Shown: positions 1-6,749, numbered from the stretch's first letter. The stretch is DNA of 43,689 bases from an uncultured Eubacterium sp. (GCA_910589665.1 CAJUTR010000024.1:1-43689), one strand, 5' to 3'. Made by a program: numbers and translations. Notes: generated by a model not told the origin, from the letters alone.

Positions 1-25
1 TTTGCAGGAAAATCCCACGCAGAGT

Positions 26-1129
26 TTATATGCGACAACGTGTCGCTGCACTGTCAAATGGCGCTAAACGTGCGCCGCAGCTAATTAAAATCGACTTTGC
101 CGTTTTGCCCGCCGCTAATTTATACTTGGCATACTGCCGTACTGCAAAGTGGTTCGGGTCTTTCTCCGCCAATTCATCAAACAGAAGGTCAACGGCGTTC
201 TTAAAATTCTCATCATCTTCCCTTGCTTCGCTTGCGTCAATCATATCAATCAGCATGGCGAAATTCTGTTCTTCCTCCGGGGCTTCGTACCAGATATAGG
301 CGATAAGCGCTGTGTAATACAGTTTTTCCGCTTTCACCCAAAAGTCTTCTCCGGATTGCTGCCCCTCCCCTTTGGTATTGACAATAATCGTGTTTACGAG
401 TTTCAAAATGTCCTTTTCGCTCCGAAGATAGGCGAAAGGATTGTAGTGCATGGACTTCGCAAAGTTTATGGTATTGAGGACTTTTATCTTATATTTGCCC
501 TTTTTCAGCATCTTTCCGCATTCGATCAGCACTGTGCCTTTCGGATCAGTGACAACATACGAACTATGGAGCTGCATCAGGTTCGGTTTTACAAAAAACC
601 TCGTCTTGCCCGAACCAGAGCCGCCGATAACAAGGATATTTTTATTTCTTGCGTATTTCGGCTGTTTCGGTCTGCCTGACATCATCAGCCGCTCCGTCTG
701 CGTCAAGAGGATATTGTTCTCAAACTCCGAATCCATATATGGCTCGATGTCCTTCGCATTTCCCCAACGTGCCGAACCGTACTCCACGCCCTGCCGGAAC
801 TTCTTGGCATTTTTCGCCTTGAAATACACTGCAAGCCGCAGCGCCACTCCGCAGCACACCCCAATCAGCAAGTCTTTCAGGTAAAAACTTGGTAACGGGT
901 TGGAAAATAAATCCTCCATCCCCGCCATGACCGCCATCATCTTTGCGGAAGCGTCCTGCCCCGGCGATACCCGCCACAGCCACGCTATTTTGTCACAGAA
1001 ATACCCGGCAAGCACATAGGGCAGGTTCATCAGGACAAGTTTCTTTTTATCCAGATTCCCGGTCTTTGCCTTGAGGTTCTTCGGAATGGCTTTTAAGTCT
1101 TTGGCTATGCCGCTTACGATATTGCTCAT
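26..1129 (-). CDS. virD4: VirD4/TraG-type coupling protein, 3' truncated
   Basis: Type IV coupling proteins are membrane ATPases that bring the relaxase-DNA complex to the conjugation channel. Hydrophobic stretches lie at about residues 35-50 and 85-103. A Walker A motif, GGSGSGKT, follows at about 168-175, and then a VVTDPKGT segment typical of VirD4/TraG. The family is usually near 600 residues; here family-like sequence stops at LAPFD, followed by eight unrelated residues and a stop. The Walker B and C-terminal parts are missing, so this copy cannot work as it stands. The start overlaps the stop of the PcfB-type gene (ATGA-type overlap), a common arrangement in Tn1549/CTn-like ICEs. The break could be a deletion, an insertion (possibly a group II intron) or a sequence-end artefact. 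The family call is firm. Confidence 0.9.
   Translation of the reverse strand: MSNIVSGIAKDLKAIPKNLKAKTGNLDKKKLVLMNLPYVLAGYFCDKIAWLWRVSPGQDASAKMMAVMAGMEDLFSNPLPSFYLKDLLIGVCCGVALRLAVYFKAKNAKKFRQGVEYGSARWGNAKDIEPYMDSEFENNILLTQTERLMMSGRPKQPKYARNKNILVIGGSGSGKTRFFVKPNLMQLHSSYVVTDPKGTVLIECGKMLKKGKYKIKVLNTINFAKSMHYNPFAYLRSEKDILKLVNTIIVNTKGEGQQSGEDFWVKAEKLYYTALIAYIWYEAPEEEQNFAMLIDMIDASEAREDDENFKNAVDLLFDELAEKDPNHFAVRQYAKYKLAAGKTAKSILISCGARLAPFDSAATRCRI
32..46. repeat. Short inverted repeat at the virD4 break
   Basis: GCGACA and TGTCGC are separated by ACG. The repeat lies just beyond the point, near position 51, where virD4 stops resembling its family. It could be the first hairpin of an inserted element. 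Too little sequence remains to the left to decide. Confidence 0.4.
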
Positions 1130-1602
1130 AGGCTCTGCCCCCTGTCCTTGTTTTTCTCCCTGCTCCGTTCCCAGTTCTTATCCTGCGATACTGCGTCCTT
1201 GAAATGCTTCAATTTTTCCCTCACGGAAACTTTGCCTTTCTTCTTCTCATTACCATAAACAAATTCCTTGAATGCCTGCGCTATCGCATCGGCATCTTTA
1301 CCCTTGAAAAAGACCAGATATTTCGGCGGTTCGCACGTCTTATCTTTCTTTATGGCAAAACCAACATTGTACTTTTTCGCCACACGCTCAAAAGATTTGA
1401 TGTTGCCGTCAGTGACTTCGATTGACGATACTCCCACGCCCTCGCCAACGAGCTTTTTCACAGAAGTTTTTCCATGCGTTTTCTGTGCTTTCTGCTTCCG
1501 GTGGTTTAAGTACATCCTCATGGCGGCTTTCAGCACGTTGGCGTCTAATTTTGCGGTCTTAATCACAAGGGCGATTGTTTTCTGTGTTACTTCCTCCTGC
1601 AT
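1126..1602 (-). CDS. PcfB family protein (DUF3801), conjugation accessory
   Basis: This 158-residue basic, soluble protein has the features of the PcfB/DUF3801 family found beside VirD4-type coupling proteins in Gram-positive conjugative elements. In the pCF10 system PcfB works at the step between relaxosome and coupling protein. The segment AKLDANVLKAAMRMYL near the N-terminus and the Lys-rich tail fit the family. The start has a strong ribosome binding site (AGGAGG, seven bases before the ATG). Its last codons overlap the virD4 start, so the two are probably translationally coupled. The exact function is inferred from family and neighbour. Confidence 0.82.
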   Translation of the reverse strand: MQEEVTQKTIALVIKTAKLDANVLKAAMRMYLNHRKQKAQKTHGKTSVKKLVGEGVGVSSIEVTDGNIKSFERVAKKYNVGFAIKKDKTCEPPKYLVFFKGKDADAIAQAFKEFVYGNEKKKGKVSVREKLKHFKDAVSQDKNWERSREKNKDRGQSL

Positions 1603-1640
1603 GAAACACCTCCTTGTTAATTCCTGCTAAAATACACGCA

Positions 1641-1697
1641 CTAAGGGGGAATCCCCCGGCAGGTAATGTCATAAATGATTTTCACTGTAAAATACAT
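1641..1697 (-). CDS. Possible 18-residue ORF upstream of the pcfB-type gene
   Basis: An ATG follows AGGAG with a six-base gap and opens an 18-codon frame (MYFTVKIIYDITCRGIPP) that ends about 38 bases before the pcfB-type start. The last codons lie in a GGGGG-ATT-CCCCC hairpin. It could be a leader peptide that controls the downstream genes or simply chance. No family is recognised; the support is the ribosome binding site and position only. Confidence 0.3.
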   Translation of the reverse strand: MYFTVKIIYDITCRGIPP

Positions 1698-1712
1698 TCT
1701 TTTCTCCTTCCT

Positions 1713-1737
1713 ACCTCTGGACATCATGTCCAGAAGT
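1713..1737. repeat. 25-bp palindrome, copy 1
   Basis: ACCTCTGGACAT and ATGTCCAGAAGT flank a central C, giving one mismatch between the two halves. It begins a few bases after the stop of the unrecognised gene at 1740-2402 and just before the ribosome binding site of the 18-codon ORF. Near-identical sequence recurs at 3059-3083, with the same distance to the preceding stop. It could be a protein site (for example for the element's ParB) or an mRNA hairpin. Confidence 0.75.
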
Positions 1738-1739
1738 TA

Positions 1740-2402
1740 TTATTTTTCGTTCAGGCAGTAGATTGTGTGGAGATTCGCACACAGCCTGCCATCCCCGTAT
1801 TCCACATCATCAAGGAGAAGCGCCTGAAACAGCACATCTCCCACATTTTCAAGCAGCGCAGTCTTTTGTTCCCGTTCCGCAAGATGTCCGTATTCCACAC
1901 CGTCCGGAACAACGGATTTCCTTGCCGCCTCACAGTGGGTAAACAGTCCGAGGATATATTTATTTGACATGATAAAAGCATAGGTTTCCTGCCCCTCATG
2001 GGTCATTCTGCATTTCTCCGCTTCCCCCTCTGGAAGCGTAAAGATACACCGTACCGTTTCAAGGCAAAGCCCGCTTTCATAGTCCGGGTTCAGTTTCTTT
2101 TTATACCTCTGCACCCTTGCGTAAATCCCCTCACGCTCCATAATAGAATGGGTACGCTTAAACTGCGGCTTCTTGCAGAACATATCCAAATCCATATACA
2201 CGTTGTTGATGACCGTCTTTTCCGCATACTGCCGGAAAGATTTCAGCCTTAACAGATAGGCGAGAACCTCATCCAGTTTTTCCTCTGACAAGATAAACTG
2301 GAAAGGCTTTTCTCCAAACCCGATCCTTTCAAACAGGAGCGGGCAGCTCCCTTTTTTGGCTTCCCGTTCCATTACCCTCCTGACATCACGCAGCGATTCC
2401 AT
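1740..2402 (-). CDS. Unrecognised ICE protein, 220 residues
   Basis: I do not recognise a family. The product is soluble, with no signal peptide or membrane segment, and has mixed charge. A Tyr/Arg/Lys-rich middle (around YARVQRYKKKLNPDY) is followed by an acidic C-terminal third. A start 42 bases further upstream is possible, but GGAAAGGAG sits at ideal distance before the ATG at 2402, which is preferred. It lies between the replication initiator block and the transfer genes of the ICE, all on one strand. A terminator-like hairpin sits in its leader, so its expression is probably gated. A role in replication or transfer control is only a guess. Confidence 0.7.
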   Translation of the reverse strand: MESLRDVRRVMEREAKKGSCPLLFERIGFGEKPFQFILSEEKLDEVLAYLLRLKSFRQYAEKTVINNVYMDLDMFCKKPQFKRTHSIMEREGIYARVQRYKKKLNPDYESGLCLETVRCIFTLPEGEAEKCRMTHEGQETYAFIMSNKYILGLFTHCEAARKSVVPDGVEYGHLAEREQKTALLENVGDVLFQALLLDDVEYGDGRLCANLHTIYCLNEK

Positions 2403-2535
2403 ATCTTTCTCCTTTCCGTTTCCCGGTATGCTGACCGGAAACAATAAAAAAAGGGCAGCTACAAATCTCTACTGACTTATAACTGCCCTTACGCTGTTCT
2501 CCTGTTATACTGTTTTTAAAACAGAGGTCTTCCAC
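2386..2535 (-). CDS. Possible leader ORF running through the attenuator
   Basis: A GTG-start frame of 49 codons begins after a GAGG-type site, runs through the hairpin and U-tract at 2446-2490, and ends 17 bases inside the next gene. Ribosomes translating it would keep the hairpin from forming, which is how translation-coupled attenuators work. The peptide resembles no family I know and the start is weak, so this may be a chance frame. Confidence 0.25.
   Translation of the reverse strand: MEDLCFKNSITGEQRKGSYKSVEICSCPFFIVSGQHTGKRKGERYGIAA
2446..2490 (-). terminator. Terminator-like hairpin in a leader
   Basis: On the minus strand AAGGGCAG pairs with CTGCCCTT. An inner helix of eight pairs (some G-U) forms between TATAAGTC and GATTTGTA. 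Seven U follow directly. The structure ends about 44 bases before the ATG at 2402, which leaves little room for a promoter after it. It may be the terminator of the upstream gene block or an attenuator of the downstream one. Confidence 0.7.
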
Positions 2536-2541
2536 CTCCGT

Positions 2542-2565
2542 ACCTCTGGAAACCTTGCCGGAAGT
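2542..2565. repeat. Degenerate third copy of the ICE palindrome
   Basis: ACCTCTGGA and CCGGAAGT, the outer parts of the 25-bp palindromes at 1713 and 3059, are kept here around a different centre. It also lies between two ICE genes, in the same orientation. Confidence 0.4.
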
Positions 2566-2598
2566 GTGATTGAAAAGATAATCACACTTCCAACAAGG
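2553..2598. repeat. 19-bp stem inverted repeat downstream of an ICE gene
   Basis: CCTTGCCGGAAGTGTGATT (2553-2571) and its complement at 2580-2598 pair over 19 positions with two mismatches (G-U pairs in one RNA strand) and an eight-base loop. It starts about 34 bases past the stop of the gene at 2632-3000. There is no U-tract after it on the minus strand, so it is not a standard terminator. An RNA-stabilising or protein-binding role is possible. Confidence 0.65.
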
Positions 2599-2631
2599 CT
2601 TGAATGTGCCGCCCACTACACTTTGTCTGGC

Positions 2632-3000
2632 TTATGGCATCTCTATTCCCGCTATCTCTGCGAAATGCTGTTTCCAGCCCATAAGCTCCCTCTGCTTTTC
2701 TTCCGTCAGCCGCTGAAACACATCATCATACACAATATTGGATATTCCCATTTCCTTTGCGAGTATGATAAGCTGCGTGTGCAGCCATTCCTCCCACAAA
2801 TCCTCAAAAAGCTCCATGCTCTCCGTAAAGGTAATGTCATTTTCAAAACCCTTTTGCGGCACATAATATTGCAGCTTGACAAAGCCATACCTGCCGACAT
2901 CGACCACAACAACGTCCACATCTTCAAGCTCCGCAAAGGCATCCGCCACCTTCCGGCATTTTCTCCGTTCTTCCTCTGTAATATATGTTTCTTTCACCAT
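2632..3000 (-). CDS. Unrecognised acidic ICE protein, 122 residues
   Basis: No family is recognised. The product is small, soluble and acidic, rich in Glu and aromatic residues, and probably mostly helical, with one hydrophobic beta-like stretch (VDVVVVDVG). The frame stays open to 3039, but GGAGG five bases before the ATG at 3000 decides the start. It follows the rep gene in the same direction, after the second 25-bp palindrome. Its position between the rep gene and the transfer genes is the only clue to its role. Confidence 0.65.
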   Translation of the reverse strand: MVKETYITEEERRKCRKVADAFAELEDVDVVVVDVGRYGFVKLQYYVPQKGFENDITFTESMELFEDLWEEWLHTQLIILAKEMGISNIVYDDVFQRLTEEKQRELMGWKQHFAEIAGIEMP

Positions 3001-3058
3001 AAATTCCTCCGTTTCCAGTTCCATAGCAGTATCATACACCCTGCCTTAAATTTTTTCC

Positions 3059-3083
3059 ACCTCTGGACATTGTGTCCAGAAGT
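3059..3083. repeat. 25-bp palindrome, copy 2
   Basis: This copy differs from the one at 1713-1737 only at the two central bases. Its core is CTGGACA-TTG-TGTCCAG. It begins a few bases past the stop of the rep gene, at the same offset as copy 1 from its own upstream gene. The repeated position suggests a deliberate intergenic module. Confidence 0.75.
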
Positions 3084-3086
3084 CCG

Positions 3087-4163
3087 TTATGTAATTCCTT
3101 TTTCCGCCCACCCTCCGCCATACATATCATGCTGAACCGCCTGCTGGTAATAGTGGCTCATGGTTGAGGGGGCATTGTAAAGGGCAGTGATCAGGTATGC
3201 CCTGATGTTTGTAATCTTTGTAACGGTATCTTTCATGCACCCCATGACATACTCCACATGACCGCTGTTCAGCTTCAGGAAGCGTGATTTTACAAGCTCA
3301 TAAGGGTATTCCTCCCCATTGATGCGGATTATCTGCCGCCTCACGCATACTACGTCACAGATTGTTTCGTAGATTTCCTCATACATCTCCTTATCGCCAT
3401 GCTGGTCATATTTCATGTGATGCTCGTATTCAATGTTATCACGAATGAGTTGCATATATGCTGCTGTTTCATCAATCACATCAATCCTATCCTCTTTTTC
3501 ATGCACTCCTGAACTATCTGCATTTCCCTCTGATTGATTGATAGGATTGGTATAACTCAAATCAGTATAATTATAGTTAGTATAATTAGGGTCTGATTTT
3601 TGAACTTCTTGAGGTTCATTTTCTGAACTTCCAGAAGTCTGTTTTTTGGACTTCTGCAAGTCTAAATCCTGAACTTCTTGAGGTTCAGATTTTGAACTTC
3701 CAGAAGTATAATTATTGAACTTCTTGAAGTTCAGATTTTGAACTTCTGTGGATTTATCAGTATTTGCGGCTGTTTTTTCCGGTTCTTTGCCCTCTGCCGC
3801 CGCAAAATTTTTCACATAAATAATGTCAGGTTTGCCAAGTCCCCTGCGTTTTTTCTCTATTAACCCAATCCCGTTATCACTGTCAAGCTCTTTTATAACC
3901 TTCACACAAGTTGCCTTTGCACAGCCCAAATCTTCCATTATGTTGTCAACCGTATAAATGATATATGCCCGGTTTTCATCGTCCAGCCACCCATTTTTCA
4001 TAGATAGCGCCATTCTGTCAAGCATCAGCCCGTATAGGAGCTTAGCATCGCTGCTAAGCCCCCTGAAACGCTCGTCCTTTATCAAAAGGCGGGGAACACG
4101 GTAAAAAGAAAACTGCTCCGCTTCAACGCCATAGTAATAATCAAACTTTAATGGCTCGCCCAT
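3087..4163 (-). CDS. repA: RepA_N-type replication initiator with DUF6017-like C-terminus
   Basis: The N-terminal 105 residues match the RepA_N initiator pattern: FSFYRVPRLLI, then LSSDAKLLYGLMLDRMALS, an aromatic IIYTV segment, and a winged-helix-like stretch ending in GLGKPDIIYVKNF. A low-complexity middle (about residues 140-205) holds 23-residue repeats. A conserved C-terminal domain of about 110 residues (DUF6017-like) follows. RepA_N proteins start replication of many Gram-positive plasmids and ICEs, and in that family the origin lies inside the rep gene. Here the middle is built from seven 23-bp iteron-like repeats. It lies 13 bases after parB and in the same direction, giving a replication-partition block. 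The initiator call is good; autonomous replication is inferred. Confidence 0.85.
   Translation of the reverse strand: MGEPLKFDYYYGVEAEQFSFYRVPRLLIKDERFRGLSSDAKLLYGLMLDRMALSMKNGWLDDENRAYIIYTVDNIMEDLGCAKATCVKVIKELDSDNGIGLIEKKRRGLGKPDIIYVKNFAAAEGKEPEKTAANTDKSTEVQNLNFKKFNNYTSGSSKSEPQEVQDLDLQKSKKQTSGSSENEPQEVQKSDPNYTNYNYTDLSYTNPINQSEGNADSSGVHEKEDRIDVIDETAAYMQLIRDNIEYEHHMKYDQHGDKEMYEEIYETICDVVCVRRQIIRINGEEYPYELVKSRFLKLNSGHVEYVMGCMKDTVTKITNIRAYLITALYNAPSTMSHYYQQAVQHDMYGGGWAEKGIT
3601..3761. repeat. Seven 23-bp iterons inside repA (candidate replication origin)
   Basis: Repeat units start at 3601, 3624, 3647, 3670, 3693, 3716 and 3739, exactly 23 bp apart. The best unit is TGAACTTCTTGAGGTTCA followed by a short T-rich spacer. 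Several units are nearly palindromic. The third and seventh are the most diverged. Because 23 is not a multiple of three, each unit is read in a different frame, which produces a 23-residue protein repeat. Constant DNA spacing despite the changing frame suggests that the DNA, not the protein, is under selection. This fits RepA_N origins, which lie centrally in the rep gene. Confidence 0.8.
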
Positions 4164-4176
4164 GTTACCGCCCCTT

Positions 4177-5052
4177 TCACTGTTTCCTCTGCCATTCCTC
4201 CAAAAGCTGGATAATGATGCCCTCTATATCGTCATTGGAATAGTCCTCTGAAAAATACTGGCTGATCTTATCGCCCTTGATTGTTACTTTCCTCTCTTTC
4301 GGCTTTTCCTCCGCCAGTATCAGCCGCACCATCGCAAGCGTCAGTTCGCCGCTTTTCCCATACTCTTTCAGCTTTGTCGCCTGTGCGTTGGAAACCGACG
4401 CTCCCGTTTCCTGAAGAACAACCTCCACATACTGCTGCTGTTCCTCCGGCAGAAAGGAAATATCCACGCCCTGCGATATTCCTATCTTCTTTGCGTCCAC
4501 CATGCCAAGAAGTTCATCAGACAGCCGGGAGAGCCATACATACCTCTGCACCGTCTTTCCGCTTTCCCCGGCAGCTTCCCCCACTTCGTCAAGGGTGCTT
4601 CCCCCTTTGCTGCCCTGATGCTTCATCGCTTCATACTTCATGGCATAAGCCTTTGCTTTCTCGCTCGGCAGAATGTCCTCCCGCTGGATATTGGAATCCA
4701 CCATGATAATTGTGGCTTCATCGTCCGTATAATTCCTGACTATGACGGGCATGGTATCAAGCCCTGCCAGTTCCGAACCCCGTTTCCTCCGGTGTCCGGC
4801 TATGATCTCATAGCCGCCCCCTTCCCTCGGTCTTGCAAGCCCCGGCACAAGCACACCGTATTTGCCGATGCTCTCTGTGGTTTCCTCCATTTTTTCATCA
4901 TCAAGGACACGGAACGGGTGTCCTTTGAAAGTGTGCAGATCGGTCAGCTTCGCATGGATAATCTGCTCCCCCGTCTGGTTTTCCGCACCTCCAAATAAAT
5001 CGTCAAAACTGTTCAGCCTGACTTTTGATGCACTCCCTGCCTTACCTGCCAT
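4177..5052 (-). CDS. parB: ParB/Spo0J-family partition protein
   Basis: ParB binds centromere-like sites and, with ParA, segregates DNA. The 291-residue product has the ParB N-terminal domain (TDLHTFKGHPFRVLDDEKM, then a GLARPREGGGYEIIAGHRR box at about 75-95 with the GHRR CTP-binding motif). An EKAKAYAMKYEA segment and a helix-turn-helix region (about 140-175) follow. ATG at 5052 is preferred over a TTG two codons upstream because GGAGG lies nine bases before it. The start overlaps the parA stop by about 11 bases, so the pair is coupled. For an ICE, partition genes would matter during the excised circular stage. Confidence 0.92.
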   Translation of the reverse strand: MAGKAGSASKVRLNSFDDLFGGAENQTGEQIIHAKLTDLHTFKGHPFRVLDDEKMEETTESIGKYGVLVPGLARPREGGGYEIIAGHRRKRGSELAGLDTMPVIVRNYTDDEATIIMVDSNIQREDILPSEKAKAYAMKYEAMKHQGSKGGSTLDEVGEAAGESGKTVQRYVWLSRLSDELLGMVDAKKIGISQGVDISFLPEEQQQYVEVVLQETGASVSNAQATKLKEYGKSGELTLAMVRLILAEEKPKERKVTIKGDKISQYFSEDYSNDDIEGIIIQLLEEWQRKQ

Positions 5053-5827
5053 TCTCAAGCACCTCCTTTGTCAAGGACTGGTATGCCCCCGCAACTTTGC
5101 CTTTTGGGTCATGCTGGTAAATGCTGATGCCCTCTGCGGAAGTTTCCGCCGCCCTCACCGACATCGGTATGCTGTTTTTGAATATCCTTACATTTTTTCC
5201 ATAATTCTCAACAAGTAATGCTGTAATATCCCTTGCATAGTTTGTCCGGCTGTCAACCATTGTCAGAAGGATTCCCTCAATCTCCAGTTTCGGGTTAATC
5301 TGCCGCTTTACCTTGCCTATGGTCTTAATAAGCTGTTCCAATCCCTTAACGGGCAGATATGCCGCCTGAACGGGAATCAAAATGCTGTCGGCACACGCAA
5401 AGGCGTTTATGGTTATCATGCCGAGGGAAGGCATACAGTCAATCAGGATATAATCGTACTGCTCCTTAACCATCTCCACATAAGAGCGCATCATAATCTC
5501 CCGGCTCATTACATTCACAAGGGAAACTTCCAAGCCGGAGAGTTCAATATTCCCCGGCATCAAGTCAATGCCCTCGCCATGCTTTAAGATACCGTAATCC
5601 GGCTCTATTTCCTCGTCATTGATGACCTTTTCCATTATGTTCGCAAGGGTAACTTCCAGCTTGTCCGGCTCTGTGAAGCCGAGGCTTGCGGTCAGACTGC
5701 CCTGTGCGTCCGCATCTATGACTAAAACTTTCTTTCCCTGCTTTGCCAGCCCGATCCCTAAGCTGCTTGTGGTGGTGGTCTTGCCCACACCGCCCTTCTG
5801 GTTTGCGATTGCTATAATTTTACACAT
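5042..5827 (-). CDS. parA: ParA/Soj-family partition ATPase
   Basis: The product is 261 residues, typical for the short ParA/Soj group, which lacks an N-terminal DNA-binding domain. A deviant Walker A motif, KGGVGKTTTT, lies at about residues 11-20 with the signature lysine of the MinD/ParA superfamily. Walker A' (VLVIDADAQGS) lies at about 34-44, and Walker B (YILIDCMPSLG) near 125-135. ParA ATPases form gradients on the nucleoid and pull ParB-bound DNA. The gene is followed directly by parB, with which it overlaps, and is preceded by the DUF3970-like gene 17 bases upstream. Confidence 0.95.
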   Translation of the reverse strand: MCKIIAIANQKGGVGKTTTTSSLGIGLAKQGKKVLVIDADAQGSLTASLGFTEPDKLEVTLANIMEKVINDEEIEPDYGILKHGEGIDLMPGNIELSGLEVSLVNVMSREIMMRSYVEMVKEQYDYILIDCMPSLGMITINAFACADSILIPVQAAYLPVKGLEQLIKTIGKVKRQINPKLEIEGILLTMVDSRTNYARDITALLVENYGKNVRIFKNSIPMSVRAAETSAEGISIYQHDPKGKVAGAYQSLTKEVLENGR

Positions 5828-5844
5828 GGTTTTATTCCTCCGTA

Positions 5845-6027
5845 TCAGTCAGATTTTTCTTTGATGTTGGCTTTCTGCACTTCCACATAAGCCCGGTAAT
5901 ACCTGTTTGTACCTTTGTTCCGGTACATCTCTGAAACTTCCGTCACAGCCACTTTGGGCTGTCTTTTCAGAATCTTCTCGAACCACTTAATATCATTCTT
6001 CGTTCCCATCAGTCGAATTTTCAGCAC
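5845..6027 (-). CDS. DUF3970-like small protein, 60 residues
   Basis: A GTG start at 6027, four bases after GGAGAGG, gives MLKIRLMGTKNDIKWFEKIL. This matches the short DUF3970-type pattern (an MKIRLMGT-like strand, helix, then a strand with YYRAYVEV). It overlaps the end of the upstream DUF6075-type gene by 35 bases in another frame and is probably translationally coupled. The longer open frame up to 6147 overlaps that gene and is not supported. Small proteins of this type are frequent in ICEs and phages of Firmicutes. Function unknown. Confidence 0.7.
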   Translation of the reverse strand: MLKIRLMGTKNDIKWFEKILKRQPKVAVTEVSEMYRNKGTNRYYRAYVEVQKANIKEKSD

Positions 6028-6511
6028 GTTTCCTCTCCATTTCTGCAAGGATCTCCTCAATGGACTTCTGCTTTTTGCAGTATTCCGGATAACGGAGCTT
6101 GATGCCCTGCCAGAAGTACATCGCATAGCCGCAGCAGAAAATATCACTTACCGAATATTCCCTGCACTCTCTGATTTGCTCGTCCTTGCGCTTATAATCA
6201 TCAACACTCGGCGTTCCGTCTGTGTAAAGGTTAAAGTCAAGCCTTACTACACGGACACTGCCGCTTGTCTGCCAGCCCTGGTGCAGACACTCCGGCTTGA
6301 TAAACCCGGACTTAATATCATAAATCTGGCTGAAATGATTCCTTGTGTCCTCTGAAATACCGAGAATGTAAATCAACGCCTTGTGATAGCAGTCCTGATA
6401 CCTCGCCTGTTCCAATTTCTCATAATAAAACTTCTCATGTTCCTCGTTTGCAAAAACCATGTGTGTGTTGTTGGCGCTCTGCGCCCCTGCTCTTAACGCT
6501 GTGTTGTTCAT
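5993..6511 (-). CDS. DUF6075-type ICE protein, 172 residues
   Basis: The product is 172 residues. The stretch HMVFANEEHEKFYYEKLEQA and the later SVSDIFCCGYAMYFWQGIKLRYPEYC resemble a family (DUF6075) often seen as the first gene of Clostridia ICE replication modules. No enzymatic motif is visible. The start has GGAGG at good distance (AAGGAGGTTCAGGC-ATG). It is the first ICE gene next to the chromosome on this side and is preceded by a terminator-like hairpin. The protein may be regulatory, given its place at the head of the par-rep block, but this is inference. Confidence 0.65.
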   Translation of the reverse strand: MNNTALRAGAQSANNTHMVFANEEHEKFYYEKLEQARYQDCYHKALIYILGISEDTRNHFSQIYDIKSGFIKPECLHQGWQTSGSVRVVRLDFNLYTDGTPSVDDYKRKDEQIRECREYSVSDIFCCGYAMYFWQGIKLRYPEYCKKQKSIEEILAEMERKRAENSTDGNEE

Positions 6512-6542
6512 GCCTGAACCTCCTTCATTAAAGATATTGAAT

Positions 6543-6579
6543 AAAAAAAGGGAACAAACCCGAAATAGGGTCTATTCCC
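6543..6579 (-). terminator. Terminator-like hairpin upstream of the first ICE gene
   Basis: On the minus strand GGGAA pairs with TTCCC outside and ACCC with GGGT inside, and seven U follow. Only about 31 bases separate the U-tract from the ATG at 6511, which is too short for a full promoter. It is either the terminator for ppdK transcripts or an attenuator in the leader of the ICE block. The design matches the hairpin at 2446-2490. Confidence 0.7.
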
Positions 6580-6590
6580 AAACATCAAAC

Positions 6591-6615
6591 AAGGGAAAGC
6601 GCTTTGCTTTCCCTT
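6591..6615. terminator. Perfect 10-bp hairpin near the ICE end
   Basis: AAGGGAAAGC and GCTTTCCCTT flank a GCTTT loop, a perfect ten-pair stem. On the minus strand it follows the gene fragment after ppdK, and the next bases are mixed rather than a clean U-tract. It may help end ppdK transcription or mark the element boundary. Confidence 0.5.
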
Positions 6616-6622
6616 GCAGAAC

Positions 6623-6749
6623 TTATATATAGACTTTTACTACAATATCTTTAAATCTGTTAGCCTTTGTGTACTCCGGACGTTCAGCCATAAATGCCCT
6701 TACATCTTCCCTTGTCACCGTTAAGGTACAGAAGTAAATATATTGTTGT
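6623..6749 (-). pseudogene. 3' fragment of an unknown gene at the ICE-chromosome junction
   Basis: Directly after the ppdK stop, one minus-strand frame reads as protein-like sequence (LTVTREDVRAFMAERPEYTK, then a short basic end and a stop at 6623). It has no start codon with a ribosome binding site and its upstream part runs into the end of ppdK in another frame. This fits the C-terminal remnant of a gene cut by element insertion or deletion. The family is not recognised. Confidence 0.4.

Noticed and set aside
3601..3761. CRISPR-like regular repeats
   Set aside because: The 23-bp period has almost no spacer and the repeats lie inside a coding sequence; this is an iteron pattern.
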